Assembly (NCBI GenBank): GCA_034434335.1 | Contig: DAOTZS010000064.1 | Span: forward strand, 1 to 15,408 | DNA length: 15,408 nt | Direction of reading: 5' to 3' | DNA from: DAOTZS01 sp034434335 | GTDB lineage: Bacteria > Chloroflexota > Anaerolineae > CG2-30-64-16 | Part shown: positions 14,955 through 15,408 of the stretch, in pieces | How the letters are laid out: every line of letters begins with the position of its first letter | Position numbering within the stretch: the first letter of the stretch is position 1 | The notes under the pieces: generated by a model | Database searches by the model: none | What the model saw: only the letters and a program-made list of their open reading frames with translations | Told to the model about the DNA's origin: nothing | Made by a program: the position numbers and the translations under genes

Positions 14955-14962
14955 AAGGAGGG
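14955..14962 (+). promoter_or_regulatory. Very strong Shine-Dalgarno site of rhaS
   Basis: AAGGAGGG, eight bases before ATG 14971. It is the best ribosome-binding site of the importer genes and contrasts with the weak one of rhaP, in line with high binding-protein output. Confidence 0.75.
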
Positions 14963-14970
14963 ATAGAGAG

Positions 14971-15408
14971 ATGAAAGCCAGGTTGTTTGTCTTGTTGCTG
15001 GTAGCAGCCCTGTTGTTGGCTGCCTGCGTTCCCATCACACCTGCGCCGGCTCAGCCGGCTGCTCCGCCGGCCGCCAAGGCGTACAAGATCGGCCTGGTGG
15101 TCAAGAACCTGGGCAACCCCTTCTTCGATGCCCTGAACCGCGGGGCCCAGGAAGCTGCCAAGGAGCTGGGCGTTGAGGTCATCTACCAGGGCCCGGCCAC
15201 CCCGACCGCCGAGGGGCAGATCGAGCTGATCAATGCCCTGATCGCTCAGAAGGTGGATGCTATCGCCATCACCGCCAATGATCCGCAGGCGCTGGTACCG
15301 GTGGCCAAGAAGGCTATGGACGCGGGAATCAAGGTGGTCACCTTCGACTCGGCTGTGGCACCAGAGGGGCGCCAGCTCTTCGTCAACCAGGCCGACATGG
15401 AGCAGATC
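14971..15408 (+). CDS. rhaS: Rhamnose-type ABC transporter substrate-binding lipoprotein RhaS, N-terminal part (runs off the window)
   Basis: The first 146 codons of a sugar-binding protein of the periplasmic-binding-protein-type-1 family. The signal peptide (residues 1-18) ends in lipobox Leu-Ala-Ala-Cys (Cys19), followed by an Ala/Pro-rich linker to about residue 37, so it is lipid-anchored outside the membrane. The mature domain starts Lys-Ile-Gly-Leu-Val-Val-Lys-Asn-Leu-Gly-Asn-Pro-Phe-Phe-Asp, and Ile-Tyr-Gln-Gly-Pro, Ala-Glu-Gly-Gln-Ile-Glu and Val-Ala-Pro-Glu-Gly-Arg-Gln follow; these fit RhaS of the Rhizobium rhamnose importer closely. It is the last importer gene seen; it probably lies on the rhaPQ transcript behind the intercistronic hairpins. 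The C-terminal half, which contributes the rest of the ligand site, is beyond the window, so rhamnose binding is inferred from similarity. Confidence 0.9.
   Translation, partial: MKARLFVLLLVAALLLAACVPITPAPAQPAAPPAAKAYKIGLVVKNLGNPFFDALNRGAQEAAKELGVEVIYQGPATPTAEGQIELINALIAQKVDAIAITANDPQALVPVAKKAMDAGIKVVTFDSAVAPEGRQLFVNQADMEQI

Noticed and set aside
14846..14974. 42-codon frame coupled to both rhaQ and rhaS
   Set aside because: The overlaps are striking, but the product is extremely Arg-rich, the Shine-Dalgarno site is only two bases from the ATG, and RNA structure explains the region better. Not annotated as a gene.
1..15408. CRISPR array, tRNA/rRNA genes, insertion sequences or integrases
   Set aside because: No spaced direct repeats, tRNA-like cloverleaf, rRNA segment or transposase/integrase motif could be seen on either strand.

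Overview
The window reads as an accessory carbohydrate-utilisation locus from a G+C-rich bacterium, most likely a member of the Chloroflexota (Anaerolineae-like). That placement is an inference. It rests on the protein families seen together: a DUF2723 membrane protein, a long-loop Opp-type permease, a YgiT/DUF4258 pair, a small three-helix membrane protein beside the Opp ATPases, and a large uncharacterised toroid-type protein. No rRNA or tRNA gene is present to confirm it. All convincing genes lie on the + strand and no intergenic gap exceeds 300 bases.

Left part (1-3458). The window opens with the last 47 codons of what looks like a GH127-type beta-L-arabinofuranosidase. Directly after its stop codon, in the same frame, begins an Opp/Dpp permease (oppC) that has lost its N-terminal third. 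Complete oppD and oppF ATPases and a translationally coupled 113-residue membrane protein follow. The abrupt GH127/OppC joint is either a real deletion or an assembly join; oppA and oppB are not in the window.

Middle part (3471-12722). First comes an 864-residue protein with a beta-sandwich, an alpha/alpha-toroid-like core and a C-terminal beta domain; I cannot assign its function, and it is the best candidate for something undescribed. Next is a decayed DUF4258 toxin-like gene followed by its intact YgiT zinc-finger partner. Then come a cytoplasmic GH42 beta-galactosidase with an intact four-cysteine zinc site, a two-hairpin BIME/REP-like inverted repeat, a GH2 glycosidase made as a lipoprotein, and an overlapping DUF2723 multi-pass membrane protein.

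Right part (12739-15408). A strong sigma-70-type promoter (TTGCCG, 17 bp, TATAAT), bordered by a perfect palindrome, drives rhaP-rhaQ-rhaS, a rhamnose-type ABC importer. The two permeases overlap by ATGA. The binding-protein gene sits behind a 124-base gap packed with stem-loops, a layout that could raise its expression over the permeases. No ATPase (rhaT) is seen before rhaP.

Together, an arabinofuranosidase, two galactosidase-type enzymes, a lyase-like toroid protein and a rhamnose importer are what a cell would need to use the arabinan and galactan side chains and the rhamnose of pectic rhamnogalacturonan I. This substrate is inferred from the combination of families, not shown directly.
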